Shown here: positions 33,910 to 42,769 of the stretch, piece after piece | Layout: each line of letters starts with the position of its first letter | Numbering within the stretch: the first letter of the stretch is position 1 | From: an uncultured Clostridia bacterium | GTDB lineage: Bacteria > Bacillota > Clostridia > Christensenellales > Aristaeellaceae | Assembly: GCA_946629635.1 (NCBI GenBank) | Contig: CAMOYA010000004.1 | Span: 1-57,017 of the forward strand | Direction: 5' to 3' | DNA: 57,017 bases | Program-made: the position numbers and the translations under genes | The notes under the pieces: generated by a model | What the model was told of the DNA's origin: nothing | What the model saw: only the letters and a program-made list of their open reading frames with translations | Database searches by the model: none

Positions 33910-33929
33910 GGCGGCCCGGCAGGGCCGCC
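33910..33929 (-). other. Intercistronic hairpin between tig and clpP
   Basis: GGCGGCCC and GGGCCGCC form a perfect eight-bp stem with a four-base loop and no T-run. It may reduce read-through or protect the trigger factor message. Confidence 0.5.
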
Positions 33930-33948
33930 GATTACCGTTGCTGTGTGA

Positions 33949-35400
33949 TTACTCTTCCTTGCTGGCCGCTTTCTTTGCAGCCGGCTTCTTCGCGGGCTTT
34001 TCGCCTTCGGCGTCCGCTTCCTTCTTCGCGGCTGTTTTCCGGGCCGCGGTCTTCCGGGCGGGCTTCTTCTCCGCCTTGCTTTCCTCAGCCTCCTCCGGCT
34101 GCTCTTCCTTCTTTTCGGAAACCTTCGCGTCCTTCTTCATCAGGTCCAGCGCCAGCCGGATCGCAGCGTTCTCCTTCAGATAGCTGCGCTGCTCATCCGT
34201 CAGGTCCTTCTTGAACTGTTCCAGATCCACCCCGGAGCGCTCCGCCTGATCCGCAATGGCCTTCTCAATGTCTTCCTCAGAGGGCTCGATGTTTTCCGCC
34301 TTGATGATGGCATCCAGCACCAGATCCACCCGTACGCGCTTCTCCGCTTCCGGCAGATACATGCGCTTCATATCGTCGGGCGTCTGCCCGGTATACTTCA
34401 TGTAGTCTTCAAAGCGCAGGCCCTGATAGCTCATCCGCATCGCCATTTCGCGAACCATGTATTCCGCCTGGTCGTTGATCATCGCCTGGGGAATATCCAT
34501 CTCCGCATTCTCCGCGGCCTTCTCCACCAGCGCGTTCTCCGTCGCCACTTCGTTGCTGCGGTCCGCCTGCTCGGTCAGTTCCTTCACGATGCTGTCCCTG
34601 TATTCGCTGAAGGTGTTGAACTCGCTGATATCGGCGGCGAAATCATCATCCAGCTCCGGCTTCTCAGTCACCTGAATCCCGTTGACCTTCACATGGAAAA
34701 CGGCATCCTTGCCCTGAAGCGCTTCGGAATGATACTTCTCGGGGAACTTCACGTTCAGGTCCTTTTCCTCGCCGATGTTCATGCCGATCATCTGCTCTTC
34801 AAAGCCTTCGATGAAGGAATGGCTCCCGATCTTCAGCGTCTGATTCTCAGCGGTACCGCCGTCAAAAGCGACGCCGTCCACCGTTCCCGCGTAGTCCAGA
34901 TTGACGGTATCGCCTTCCTGAACGGGACGGTCCTCCACGTCGATCGTGCGGCTGGCCTTGTCCTGATCCTGGCTGATCCGGGCGTCGATCATCGCATCGG
35001 TCACCTTCTGCTTGTCGATCTCGACCTCCAGGCCCTTGTACTCGCCCAGCTTCACGTCGGGCCGCACGAACACTTCCAGATGGAATTTCAGATCCTTGCC
35101 CGCGCCGATCTCATCGACGTTGACATCGGGCTGATCCACGGGATGCAGATCGTATTCCTTCACAGCCTCCTGATACACATCCGGGAAGATCATTTCCAGC
35201 GCATCGTCATAGAAGACGCTTTCGCCATACAGGGTTTCAATCATCCTTCTCGGAGCCTTGCCCTTGCGGAATCCGGGGACATTGATCCGACCGCGCAGCT
35301 TCAGAAAAGCCTTCTGCAGCGCTTCGTCGAACTGTTCCGCAGGAACCGTAAATGTCAGTTTCGCTTTGTTACCGGATACCTTCTCATAGGTGTGGCTCAT
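33949..35400 (-). CDS. tig: Trigger factor with Lys/Ala-rich C-terminal tail
   Basis: Trigger factor is the ribosome-bound chaperone with peptidyl-prolyl isomerase activity. The ribosome-docking motif NVPGFRKGKAPR lies at about residues 33-44, the FKBP domain in the middle (GDTVNLDYAGTVDGVAFDGG), and the C-terminal chaperone arms follow. The protein is 483 residues; the usual length is about 430. The extra 60 residues form a repetitive Lys/Ala/Pro tail (KKPAAKKAASKEE at the end) like histone H1 tails. The start at 35400 follows GGGAGG; the frame beyond it runs through the leader. Promoter TTGCAA-17-TACAAT lies about 65 bases upstream. Confidence 0.95.
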   Translation of the reverse strand: MSHTYEKVSGNKAKLTFTVPAEQFDEALQKAFLKLRGRINVPGFRKGKAPRRMIETLYGESVFYDDALEMIFPDVYQEAVKEYDLHPVDQPDVNVDEIGAGKDLKFHLEVFVRPDVKLGEYKGLEVEIDKQKVTDAMIDARISQDQDKASRTIDVEDRPVQEGDTVNLDYAGTVDGVAFDGGTAENQTLKIGSHSFIEGFEEQMIGMNIGEEKDLNVKFPEKYHSEALQGKDAVFHVKVNGIQVTEKPELDDDFAADISEFNTFSEYRDSIVKELTEQADRSNEVATENALVEKAAENAEMDIPQAMINDQAEYMVREMAMRMSYQGLRFEDYMKYTGQTPDDMKRMYLPEAEKRVRVDLVLDAIIKAENIEPSEEDIEKAIADQAERSGVDLEQFKKDLTDEQRSYLKENAAIRLALDLMKKDAKVSEKKEEQPEEAEESKAEKKPARKTAARKTAAKKEADAEGEKPAKKPAAKKAASKEE

Positions 35401-35462
35401 GGATTTCTTTCCTCCCGTGTTTCTCAACTGCACTCAATCAGGCGTCAACAACGCCGGAAGGC

Positions 35463-35491
35463 ATTGTAACATAAGTTATCTGGCTTTGCAA
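35463..35491 (-). promoter_or_regulatory. tig promoter
   Basis: TTGCAA (35486-35491), a 17-base spacer and TACAAT (35463-35468) with the extended TGT before it, on the minus strand. The leader holds a small GGCGT/ACGCC hairpin (35441-35455). No CIRCE or CtsR heat-shock operator is seen. Confidence 0.8.
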
Positions 35492-35573
35492 ACTTTTTCA
35501 CCAAATATTCATTCTTGTGTCCGGAATCGCCCGGTATTTGTCCGTTCTGGCCCGGAGATTGACAATTTTGCTC

Positions 35574-35603
35574 TTGAAGGAACCCCCGTGCAGATGATAG
35601 AAT
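35574..35603 (+). promoter_or_regulatory. purC promoter
   Basis: TTGAAG (35574-35579), 18 bases, then the extended -10 TGA-TAGAAT (TAGAAT at 35598-35603). It sits within the upstream part of the purC open frame, which supports the later start codon. Confidence 0.6.
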
Positions 35604-35635
35604 ATTTCATACTTCAGAGAGCGGAGGAGTATGGC

Positions 35636-36349
35636 ATGCCGGAAATCGGGGCTGTTTTGCGGGAAGGCAAGGGAAAGAAGATTTATGCTACCGATAACCC
35701 GGATGAGGCCATCGTTTTTTTTAAGGACGAGGCCATGGCTTTTCACGGGCTCAAGCGCGGACGGATTCTGGGCAAGGGCGAAGTGAACAACCAGATCTGC
35801 GAGCATCTTTTCACCCTTCTGGCCGACAATGGCATTGAGAGTCACTTTATCCGCCGGATCGACGCGCGGCACAGCCTGGTTCGCCGTTGCGACATGCTGC
35901 CCTTCTGGGTCAAGATCCGCAACCGCGTGGCCGGCCACCTTTCCGCCCGGACGGGGATGCCGGTCGGTATGCCGCTGGATCCGCCTGTGGTCGAGTATGT
36001 GATGCGTTCCTCGGAGATGGAGGATCCGATGATCAATCACACCCATATTTATGCCATGAAGGCCGCCACGCCTGAGGAGATGGCGGAAATCGACCGGATC
36101 TGTCTTCAGGTGAACGATGTGCTGATGAATTATCTCCGGGATATCGGCATCGAGCTGATCGATTTCAAGCTGGAGTTCGGCCGCTTCCACGGGAAGATCC
36201 TCGTGGCGGATGAGATTACGCCGGATACCGCCCGCTTCTGGGACAGCAGCACCCATGAGCCGCTGGACAAGGATCGGTTCCGCCGGGATATGGACAATGT
36301 TGCGGAGGCATATCAGGAAGTGCTGCACAGAATGATGGGCGTGGGCTGA
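35636..36349 (+). CDS. purC: SAICAR synthetase (phosphoribosylaminoimidazole-succinocarboxamide synthase)
   Basis: PurC joins aspartate to CAIR in purine synthesis, using ATP. The start at 35636 gives 237 residues, the family norm, and follows GGAGGAG. Earlier in-frame starts would overlap the promoter. Motifs include REGKGKKIYAT at the N-terminus, FHGLKRGRILGKGEVNNQI, the signature LIDFKLEFGRFHGKILVADEITPD, and FWDSSTHEPLDKDRFRRD. It stands apart from other purine genes in this window. Confidence 0.97.
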   Translation: MPEIGAVLREGKGKKIYATDNPDEAIVFFKDEAMAFHGLKRGRILGKGEVNNQICEHLFTLLADNGIESHFIRRIDARHSLVRRCDMLPFWVKIRNRVAGHLSARTGMPVGMPLDPPVVEYVMRSSEMEDPMINHTHIYAMKAATPEEMAEIDRICLQVNDVLMNYLRDIGIELIDFKLEFGRFHGKILVADEITPDTARFWDSSTHEPLDKDRFRRDMDNVAEAYQEVLHRMMGVG

Positions 36350-36386
36350 TCCCGCGTCTTTTTTTCACGAAAAGGAGTATGTTATC

Positions 36387-38312
36387 ATGGATCATTACGG
36401 AAAGTTTCGCCGGGAGGGTCTTCGGGTCTACTCGGCTGCCATTCAGAATAATACGGATCCCTATCTGCCCGTGCTTGAAAACCGGGTTTCCAATCTGTCC
36501 CAGCTGAGCCGCCTTTCGCTGGGCGTGATGTCCGTTCCGCTCAGCCGGGTGATCGGCTCCGTTTCCCAGGGGCGTTCCTTCGCCTTCACGGAGGGATTCC
36601 TGCCGATTCTGGAGGGCGGCAGTGAATTCGCCTCCAAATGGGAGCGCCTCTATGAAAGCGTCGAATCGGAAGGCCTGCATCAGCCCATCACCGCCCTCGA
36701 ATATATGGGCTATTACTATGTGATTGAGGGGAACAAGCGCGTTTCCGTCTCGCGGTGCATGGAAGCCGGCGAGATCGATGCGGATGTGACCCGTGTCCTG
36801 CCGGAGAAAACCGGCGATCCGGATGTGGTCGCCTATTATGAGTACTGCGATTTTTCCCGGGAGTCCGGACTCTACGATATTCTGTTCACCCGGCCCGGCT
36901 CCTATCAGAAGCTGGTTTCCCTTCCCGGGGTCCGTCCCGGTGAGCAGTGGGCCGAGGACGATATCCTGTCCCTGCGGAAGATCTTCCATTATTTTGTGGA
37001 TGCATATTTCCGGACGATGAAGGGCAAGAAGGCCATTCCCGCCGGGGATGCGTTCCTTTCCTATTTAATAGCCTTCGGTTATCAGAATGTCCGGAATGAG
37101 GATCTGGAAAAGACGACGGAACGCGTCCGCCTGATGTCCGGTGAATTCGAGGTGCTGGACGGCAAGGTCAAGCTGGTCACGGATACGGATTCGACCACTG
37201 TGCAGGCCCCGTTGCTGACTTCGCTGTTCCGTCCGTCCAAAGTGCGTGCCGCCTTCCTTTTCAACCGCTCCATTGATGATTCCGCCTGGAATTACTGGCA
37301 TAATCTGGGGCGGCTCGAAGTGGAGGAAAAGCTGGGGGACAAGGTGGAAACCGCAGCCCGCATCGTTCCGTCCCGGGCAGATTTCACCGATGCCATCAAC
37401 GATCTGATCAAAGACGGATACACGGCCATCTTCGCCACTTCGCCCGTCATGCTCAACAGCACCATCCAGCCCGCGCTGGAGCATCCGGAGGTCAGCTTCC
37501 TCTGCTGCTCCCTGCTGTCCAATTACAAGAATATCCGGGCATACTACATCCGGTTCTATGAAGCCAAGTTCCTGCTGGGCATGGCCGCCGGCATTCTGTC
37601 GGAGAGCGGCAAGATCGGCTACATTGCGGACTATCCGATCTACGGAACGCCTTCCGCGGCGAACGCCTTCGCCATCGGTGCCCGCATGGTGAACCCCTCC
37701 GCCAGAATCTATCTGAACTGGACCTCCGCCTCCTGGTACAATGCCTCGAATCCCTTCGAGGATCCGGAAATCCGGGTGATCTGCAACCGGGATATCACCG
37801 CGCCGAATCATAACGCGCGGGATTACGGGCTTTACCTGCGGAACGGAAGCGAGATTATCAACATGGCCACCCTGATTCCGCGCTGGGGCCGCTTCTACCG
37901 GGCCATGGTCGAGATGATTCAGAAGGGCACCTTCCATGCCGCCGCGGAAAAGGAAGCGGTGACCAACTACTGGTGGGGGCTTGGATCGAACATTCTGGAT
38001 GTCGCCTTCTCCACCCGCTTCGATCCGTATGCCGCGCGTACCATCCGTTACTTCCGTCACGAGCTGGGCGACGGTTCCTTCTCCCCCTTCGAAGGCGAGA
38101 TCCGGGACCAGCGCGGTCAGCTCCGCTGCGCCGCGGACCAGCGCCTGACGCCCGCGGAAATACTCTGCATGGATTACCTGGTGGACAATATTGTTGGTTC
38201 CCTTCCGCAGGAGGAAGACCTGATCGAAACCGCCCGGCCGCTGGTGCGGCTGCAGGGCATTCACGGGGAATTGGAGCCGGATCTGTCTCAGTTCAGCTGG
38301 AATGGAAAGTGA
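36387..38312 (+). CDS. ParB-like domain fused to BMP-family (PnrA-like) ligand-binding domain, cytosolic
   Basis: This 641-residue protein has an N-terminal region of about 95 residues, a ParB/sulfiredoxin-like domain at about 95-140 (QPITALEYMGYYYVIEGNKRV), a linking region, and a BMP-type periplasmic-binding fold at about 285-570. In the binding fold, VRAAFLFNRSIDDSAWN, FYEAKFLLGMAAGILSESGKIGYIADYP and NAFAIGARMVNPSARIYLNW match the nucleoside-binding lipoprotein family. There is no signal peptide or membrane segment, so the binding domain is probably inside the cell. The start follows AAAGGAG. It is followed after ten bases by a metallophosphoesterase gene. It may sense a nucleoside-like ligand, but the function is not known. 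Confidence 0.8.
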   Translation: MDHYGKFRREGLRVYSAAIQNNTDPYLPVLENRVSNLSQLSRLSLGVMSVPLSRVIGSVSQGRSFAFTEGFLPILEGGSEFASKWERLYESVESEGLHQPITALEYMGYYYVIEGNKRVSVSRCMEAGEIDADVTRVLPEKTGDPDVVAYYEYCDFSRESGLYDILFTRPGSYQKLVSLPGVRPGEQWAEDDILSLRKIFHYFVDAYFRTMKGKKAIPAGDAFLSYLIAFGYQNVRNEDLEKTTERVRLMSGEFEVLDGKVKLVTDTDSTTVQAPLLTSLFRPSKVRAAFLFNRSIDDSAWNYWHNLGRLEVEEKLGDKVETAARIVPSRADFTDAINDLIKDGYTAIFATSPVMLNSTIQPALEHPEVSFLCCSLLSNYKNIRAYYIRFYEAKFLLGMAAGILSESGKIGYIADYPIYGTPSAANAFAIGARMVNPSARIYLNWTSASWYNASNPFEDPEIRVICNRDITAPNHNARDYGLYLRNGSEIINMATLIPRWGRFYRAMVEMIQKGTFHAAAEKEAVTNYWWGLGSNILDVAFSTRFDPYAARTIRYFRHELGDGSFSPFEGEIRDQRGQLRCAADQRLTPAEILCMDYLVDNIVGSLPQEEDLIETARPLVRLQGIHGELEPDLSQFSWNGK

Positions 38313-38322
38313 GGAGCGTTCC

Positions 38323-38988
38323 ATGCATATTCTGGTCATCTCGGACGAGCCGTCCAGCAAGCTCTGGGGCGAGCGCTGCAGGGAATGTCTCAGCGGCGTG
38401 GACCTGATTCTTTCCGCGGGAGATCTGCCCTCCAGCTATCTGTCCTTCCTGACCTGTTTTTCCAGTGCACCGGTCATCTATGTCCACGGCAATCATGACG
38501 ACTATTATGAAAAAAAGCCGCCGGAGGGATGCCTCTGCGCGGACGGAAAGATCGTTCAGATCAAGGGAGTCCGGATCCTGGGGCTGGGCGGAAGCATCCG
38601 GTACCGTCCCGATGCGGTGAATATGTATACAGAGAAGGAAATGGCGGATCGTATCCGTTCCCTCAAGCGAAAGCTGAAGGCCACCGGCGGCTTTGACATC
38701 CTGCTGACCCACGCGCCGATCCGCGGCGTCGGTGACCAGGATAATCTGACCCATCGGGGGTTTGAGTGCTTCGGCCCGCTGCTGGATCTGTACCGCCCGG
38801 CCGTCATGGTGCACGGGCATAACCATCAGTCCTATTCCGCCTTTTTTCAGCGGGAACGGGAATACCACGGCATTCCCGTCATCAATGCCTCCACCTCCTT
38901 CGAGTTTGACCTGCCTGAAACCCCGGATCGCAGGGAACCCTCCCGCCGCGGGCTCTGGCTGATGGCAAGAAACAGCCGGTTCGACTGA
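38323..38988 (+). CDS. Metallophosphoesterase
   Basis: This 221-residue calcineurin-like phosphoesterase has motifs VISDEPS (the first is degraded: usually D-x-H, here D-E-P), ILSAGDLPSSYLSF, YVHGNHDDYY, LLTHAPIRG and MVHGHNHQSY. The missing histidine in motif 1 could alter metal binding. The start at 38323 follows GAGGAG and is ten bases after the ParB-BMP gene, so the two are co-expressed. The gene ends inside a bidirectional terminator. The substrate is unknown. Confidence 0.85.
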   Translation: MHILVISDEPSSKLWGERCRECLSGVDLILSAGDLPSSYLSFLTCFSSAPVIYVHGNHDDYYEKKPPEGCLCADGKIVQIKGVRILGLGGSIRYRPDAVNMYTEKEMADRIRSLKRKLKATGGFDILLTHAPIRGVGDQDNLTHRGFECFGPLLDLYRPAVMVHGHNHQSYSAFFQREREYHGIPVINASTSFEFDLPETPDRREPSRRGLWLMARNSRFD

Positions 38989-39000
38989 ACCGGCTGTTTT
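38971..39000. terminator. Bidirectional terminator between convergent genes
   Basis: AACAGCCGGTT and AACCGGCTGTT form a perfect 11-bp stem with a six-base loop holding the stop of the plus-strand gene, followed by TTTT. The minus strand reads TTTC after the stem, so it can serve the convergent GGDEF/EAL gene as well. Confidence 0.8.
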
Positions 39001-39011
39001 CAATGATGCAG

Positions 39012-41837
39012 TTATTGGCAGTATTTGGCTCTGAATTCATCCGGCAGCATCGGCCTGTCAAAGTAATACCCCTGCAGCAGCACATCCCCGAAGGACTTCA
39101 GATGATCCCGCATCTCCTGCGTTTCCACTCCCTCGAAGCAGATGAAGATGGAATCATGCGTACTGGCTTCGCAGAGAATTCCGGCAAACCAGCTGTCCAT
39201 GGCATTTGCCTGCATGCTGGCGGTGAACTCCATATCCAGCTTCACTTCATCCACCGGGAGATGCAGCAGCAGATCGATCGTGGAAAATCCGGTGCCCATA
39301 TCGTCCAGCGCAACGCGGATGCCGGTTTTTCTCAGCTCCGCTACTTTTTCCTTCAGGAAGCTGAATTCCATTTCCTTGCAGCGCTCCGTCAGCTCCAGGA
39401 TCAGCCCGTCCGGCGGATAATTCTCCTCCGCCAGGATCTGCAGCACCATCGGAATAAAGTCGTTCGCGCACAGCTGCAGCGCCGTGATGTTCACATTGAT
39501 CCGGAATGTAGGCAGCTTTTCCCGGATTCTCCGGGCTTCGCGAACCGCGTGGCGGATAATGTCATATCCCAGGGCTGAATAACCCGGATCGTTTTCCAGA
39601 AAAGCGATAAATCGCGCCGGCGAAATCTCTCCGTATGTCGGGGATTTCCAGCGGAGCAGGGCTTCAGCGCCGGTCACCTCGCCGGTCTGGGCACGTATGA
39701 TCGGCTGCAGGCGCAGATAAAAATTCCTCCGTTCCTTCAGGCAGTCCCGATGAATGATCTGAAGCAGCTTGATATCCCTTCCCTGTACATCCGCAACATC
39801 CCGGCTGTAGAACATCACACGGTCCTGGGGAGAGTTCTGTGCCTCCTCCATTGCGAACAGCGCAGCGCCTCGGATGGATTCCACCGTGGTCAGCGATTCG
39901 GATGGCAGCTGAACCGCCCCGGCGCAGATCCCGACAGGAATCACCTGCTCCCCGACCATTACACCGGCCGAGCAGTATTCCCGGATCTGGTGATAAATCT
40001 CATTGACCTCCGCGGGCGTACTGCCCGGCAGATACAGCGTGAAGTTCAGGCCTGCCCGGCTGAAAACCTCCCCACGGTTCCCAACAATTCTCCGGAACAT
40101 GTCCGCCAGACTCCGGAAGATGGAATCCGCCGCCTTATAGCCGTACAGGGCGCGGATCCGGTTGATGTTGCGCAGGCTGGTTCGGACCAGAATCGCCGGC
40201 TTTTTCGTCTGCAGTCCTTCGCCCAGAACGTCAAACAGCACCGCGTGATTGCGCAGACCGGTCGCCGGATCCACCATTTCCGGCGCTCCGTGATTGATAA
40301 TGTACCCGCTGAAGATATCCGGTTCCCCGTCCCGGCCATGATAGAGTCCGCCGCGGCAGGACACCTCAACATAAACGCCGTTTTTGTCCTTCGCACGGTA
40401 CCGGTAATAGTGATATGCCTTGTTGCCCTTCATGGCTTCCCGCAGATCCTGATAGTAACCCTCCAGATCATCCGGATGCACCTTTTCATTCCAGATTTCG
40501 GAGAATTTGTCCATGAACTCGTCCGGCAGGCCAAAAAACTCCACCATGGCGGGAGAAACCCGGGTCATATTGGTTTCCAGATTGGTCATATAGGGATAAA
40601 AGCCCTCACTGGTCAGACACATGGCGTCGAAAACGCGATCCGTCAGCCCCGATAGATTCAGATGCGTGCCTGCCGAATCGTGCATCACGCCCATGGCGGC
40701 CTCGCGCTTCAGATCGGTCTTGTTGCGATACATCATATAGTCCGATACGCGGAGCACGTCCCGCAGGGAGGTGTACTTGACGTCGGATACCGCATATCCG
40801 ATCGCCAGCTCCGGCATGTAGTTCTTCTTCTCGCCAACCTTCCGGCACGCCTCGCGCACCCGTTTGATATCCCGGATGACAGTCTTCTCGTCCGATCCGT
40901 GATAGATGGCCAGAAACTCGTCCCCGCCCATCCGGTAGATGTGCTCCGCGTTTTTCAGGTTGGTCATCAGCAGCACGGCCACCTCGCTGATATAGGAATC
41001 GCCTTCCTGATGGCCGAAAAGCCCGTTGACGGAGCGCAGATTGTTGATGTCAATAAATACGAAGATGAACGGAACGGACTTGTCCTTCAGGAATTCCTGT
41101 TCATATTCCACCATGTCGTGCTCATAGCCGGACCGGGTCCCCAGCCCGCTGATCACGTCCATCATGACCTTGCGTTCCAGCACGGCCGCCGGATTTTCCA
41201 GCGTGAAGAATAATGCCACGGTAACTGCCGTCACCGCGCCGCCCGTGAACAGGAACTCCTTAACCCAGATCTGGACGATTTCCGCAATGATCAGGAGCAG
41301 GAGCATGGGCGTGAGCATATAGCGGATATGCCGCCCGATCCGGTTCCAGTGGACCACGAGCATACCGATCGCCGTAATGAAATAGATCAAGCCGATCGCA
41401 TATCCAACCATGGGGGCCGGGCCGTCGCTGGCCCACGTCCCGCGGAACTGATGATATTCGATTTTCAGCACAAAGAACAGCAGCAGCGCATAGACAGCCA
41501 CCGGCGTATAAACCAGCTTCTGCCATTTGGGATGAAGCTCCGGATAGCACAGGTCCAGCACATAGCGAAACAGCTCAGCACTGAACATCAGCGCGGACAG
41601 ATAAAAGATCCAGTGCCCCAGTGCATTGACCCAGACGGGCGTGGCCTCCAGTCGATTCACCGTAATCACGGTAAACGCGTCCATGATCACGTGAAGCATC
41701 GCAAAGGACAGAATCAGATTGAACCTGCGCCCGTCCTTCCCCATCCGGTAGGCACGCGAAATAAAGGCCAGATACGTCAGGATCAGAACGCAGACGATCT
41801 CTTCCCTGATAATCAGGATAGCACCCGCTCCGTTCAT
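39012..41837 (-). CDS. Membrane GGDEF-PAS-GGDEF-EAL cyclic di-GMP protein
   Basis: This 941-residue signalling protein has about seven membrane segments in residues 1-213. A diguanylate cyclase domain follows with an intact GGDEF at 304-308. Next come a PAS-like domain (about 400-530) and a second GGDEF-type domain whose signature is lost (RAGLNF in its place). The C-terminal EAL phosphodiesterase domain has EALLRW, NVNITALQL, ELTER, ALDDMGTGFS and EGVET, so it may be active. It could make and break cyclic di-GMP in response to a membrane signal. The start at 41837 is preferred to one three codons earlier because AAAGGA is better spaced. It is 29 bases after the PHP gene. Confidence 0.9.
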   Translation of the reverse strand: MNGAGAILIIREEIVCVLILTYLAFISRAYRMGKDGRRFNLILSFAMLHVIMDAFTVITVNRLEATPVWVNALGHWIFYLSALMFSAELFRYVLDLCYPELHPKWQKLVYTPVAVYALLLFFVLKIEYHQFRGTWASDGPAPMVGYAIGLIYFITAIGMLVVHWNRIGRHIRYMLTPMLLLLIIAEIVQIWVKEFLFTGGAVTAVTVALFFTLENPAAVLERKVMMDVISGLGTRSGYEHDMVEYEQEFLKDKSVPFIFVFIDINNLRSVNGLFGHQEGDSYISEVAVLLMTNLKNAEHIYRMGGDEFLAIYHGSDEKTVIRDIKRVREACRKVGEKKNYMPELAIGYAVSDVKYTSLRDVLRVSDYMMYRNKTDLKREAAMGVMHDSAGTHLNLSGLTDRVFDAMCLTSEGFYPYMTNLETNMTRVSPAMVEFFGLPDEFMDKFSEIWNEKVHPDDLEGYYQDLREAMKGNKAYHYYRYRAKDKNGVYVEVSCRGGLYHGRDGEPDIFSGYIINHGAPEMVDPATGLRNHAVLFDVLGEGLQTKKPAILVRTSLRNINRIRALYGYKAADSIFRSLADMFRRIVGNRGEVFSRAGLNFTLYLPGSTPAEVNEIYHQIREYCSAGVMVGEQVIPVGICAGAVQLPSESLTTVESIRGAALFAMEEAQNSPQDRVMFYSRDVADVQGRDIKLLQIIHRDCLKERRNFYLRLQPIIRAQTGEVTGAEALLRWKSPTYGEISPARFIAFLENDPGYSALGYDIIRHAVREARRIREKLPTFRINVNITALQLCANDFIPMVLQILAEENYPPDGLILELTERCKEMEFSFLKEKVAELRKTGIRVALDDMGTGFSTIDLLLHLPVDEVKLDMEFTASMQANAMDSWFAGILCEASTHDSIFICFEGVETQEMRDHLKSFGDVLLQGYYFDRPMLPDEFRAKYCQ

Positions 41838-41866
41838 CGAAGCCATTCCTTTCGGCGTGATCTCAT

Positions 41867-42649
41867 TCAGTCAATCCATTCTTTTCCGGCAGGAACATCC
41901 TGCTCGTTTTCATCCAGCATATAGGCCTTATGCCGGTCATCCACACAATAACCCTCCGGCATTTCAAATCGTTCTTCCGGCACATGTAATCCAATCGGTT
42001 GATGATCCCTGATCATTTTGACATAATCTTCAATGCTTGTCAATCTGTTTTCCAGCTCAACGCCGAAAGCCAGCTGAGCCGGGGACCTGTGATTGTCCGA
42101 TCCGGCCGTCATCACCAGTCCGAATTCCCGCCCGTACAGCCATGCCCGGGCATCGTCCGCCGGCTCATTGCCCCGGTTGGCCACCTCGATCCCGTCGCAG
42201 TAGCGGAGTCCCAGCCGGATCCGGTCCATGTATCCGCGCATCCGGAAGGGATGCGCCTGAATGACGCAGCCCCCGGCCCGGTGCACCTCCTCCAGCTGCT
42301 GTCTCCGCGTCCAGTGCTCCATCTCCGGGTGCGCCTTCATGTATTCCTTCGTCAGTCCGTAAACCAGATATTCATCCCCGGCAAAATTCTGCTCCAGGCC
42401 GAAGAATACATCCAGACCGATCTTCAGCCCTTCTTCATATGCCTGCTCATATCCGCTCCAGAACCGGTCGATCCGCTGATCCCACGGCAGATCCCGCGGC
42501 ACGGCCGTATTGCCTCTGAAGAAATGATCCGTCATGATGATCCCGGTATATCCGGCATCCCGATAATAATGGACATGCTCCTTTCCGGTGCTCTCGCCGC
42601 AGGCGCTGGCCAGACAGGTATGCATATGGGTCTCATAGATAAAGGACAT
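41867..42649 (-). CDS. PHP-domain phosphoesterase
   Basis: This 260-residue PHP-family metal-dependent phosphoesterase has the motif HMHTCLAS at 8-15, IIMTDHFF at 37-44, GLEQNF, VIQAHPFRM, and the closing GSDNHR. These residues bind the metal cluster. It resembles predicted phosphatases of the YcdX/TrpH type more than histidinol phosphatase. The start follows CCGGAGG. A clear promoter (42688-42716) lies upstream, and the cyclic di-GMP gene follows in the same unit. The substrate is not known. Confidence 0.85.
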   Translation of the reverse strand: MSFIYETHMHTCLASACGESTGKEHVHYYRDAGYTGIIMTDHFFRGNTAVPRDLPWDQRIDRFWSGYEQAYEEGLKIGLDVFFGLEQNFAGDEYLVYGLTKEYMKAHPEMEHWTRRQQLEEVHRAGGCVIQAHPFRMRGYMDRIRLGLRYCDGIEVANRGNEPADDARAWLYGREFGLVMTAGSDNHRSPAQLAFGVELENRLTSIEDYVKMIRDHQPIGLHVPEERFEMPEGYCVDDRHKAYMLDENEQDVPAGKEWID

Positions 42650-42687
42650 TTCCGTTTCCTCCGGATTTCTTCTTCGGCAACCGGCTT

Positions 42688-42716
42688 ATTGTAACTGATT
42701 CGTCGGGAACAGGCAA
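42688..42716 (-). promoter_or_regulatory. Promoter of the PHP-GGDEF/EAL unit
   Basis: TTGCCT (42711-42716), a 17-base spacer and TACAAT (42688-42693) on the minus strand, directly after the vWA-gene terminator. Confidence 0.75.
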
Positions 42717-42720
42717 GCGG

Positions 42721-42750
42721 AAAAAAGCCCCGTTTCATCTGAAACGGAGC
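42721..42750 (-). terminator. Terminator of the vWA gene
   Basis: GCTCCGTTTC and GAAACGGGGC form a ten-bp stem (one T-G pair) with a four-base loop, followed by TTTTTT on the minus strand, about 20 bases after the stop codon. Confidence 0.9.
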
Positions 42751-42769
42751 CTTCGGCCATCGGTTTTCC

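Noticed and set aside
35390..35635. An upstream start for purC that would add up to about 80 residues
   Set aside because: The added part covers the promoter and is not SAICAR synthetase-like; the start at 35636 has GGAGGAG and gives the family length.
35401..35635. CIRCE or CtsR heat-shock operators upstream of tig
   Set aside because: Only a lone GAGTGC is seen in the leader; neither the full inverted repeat nor the AGTCAAA heptads are present.
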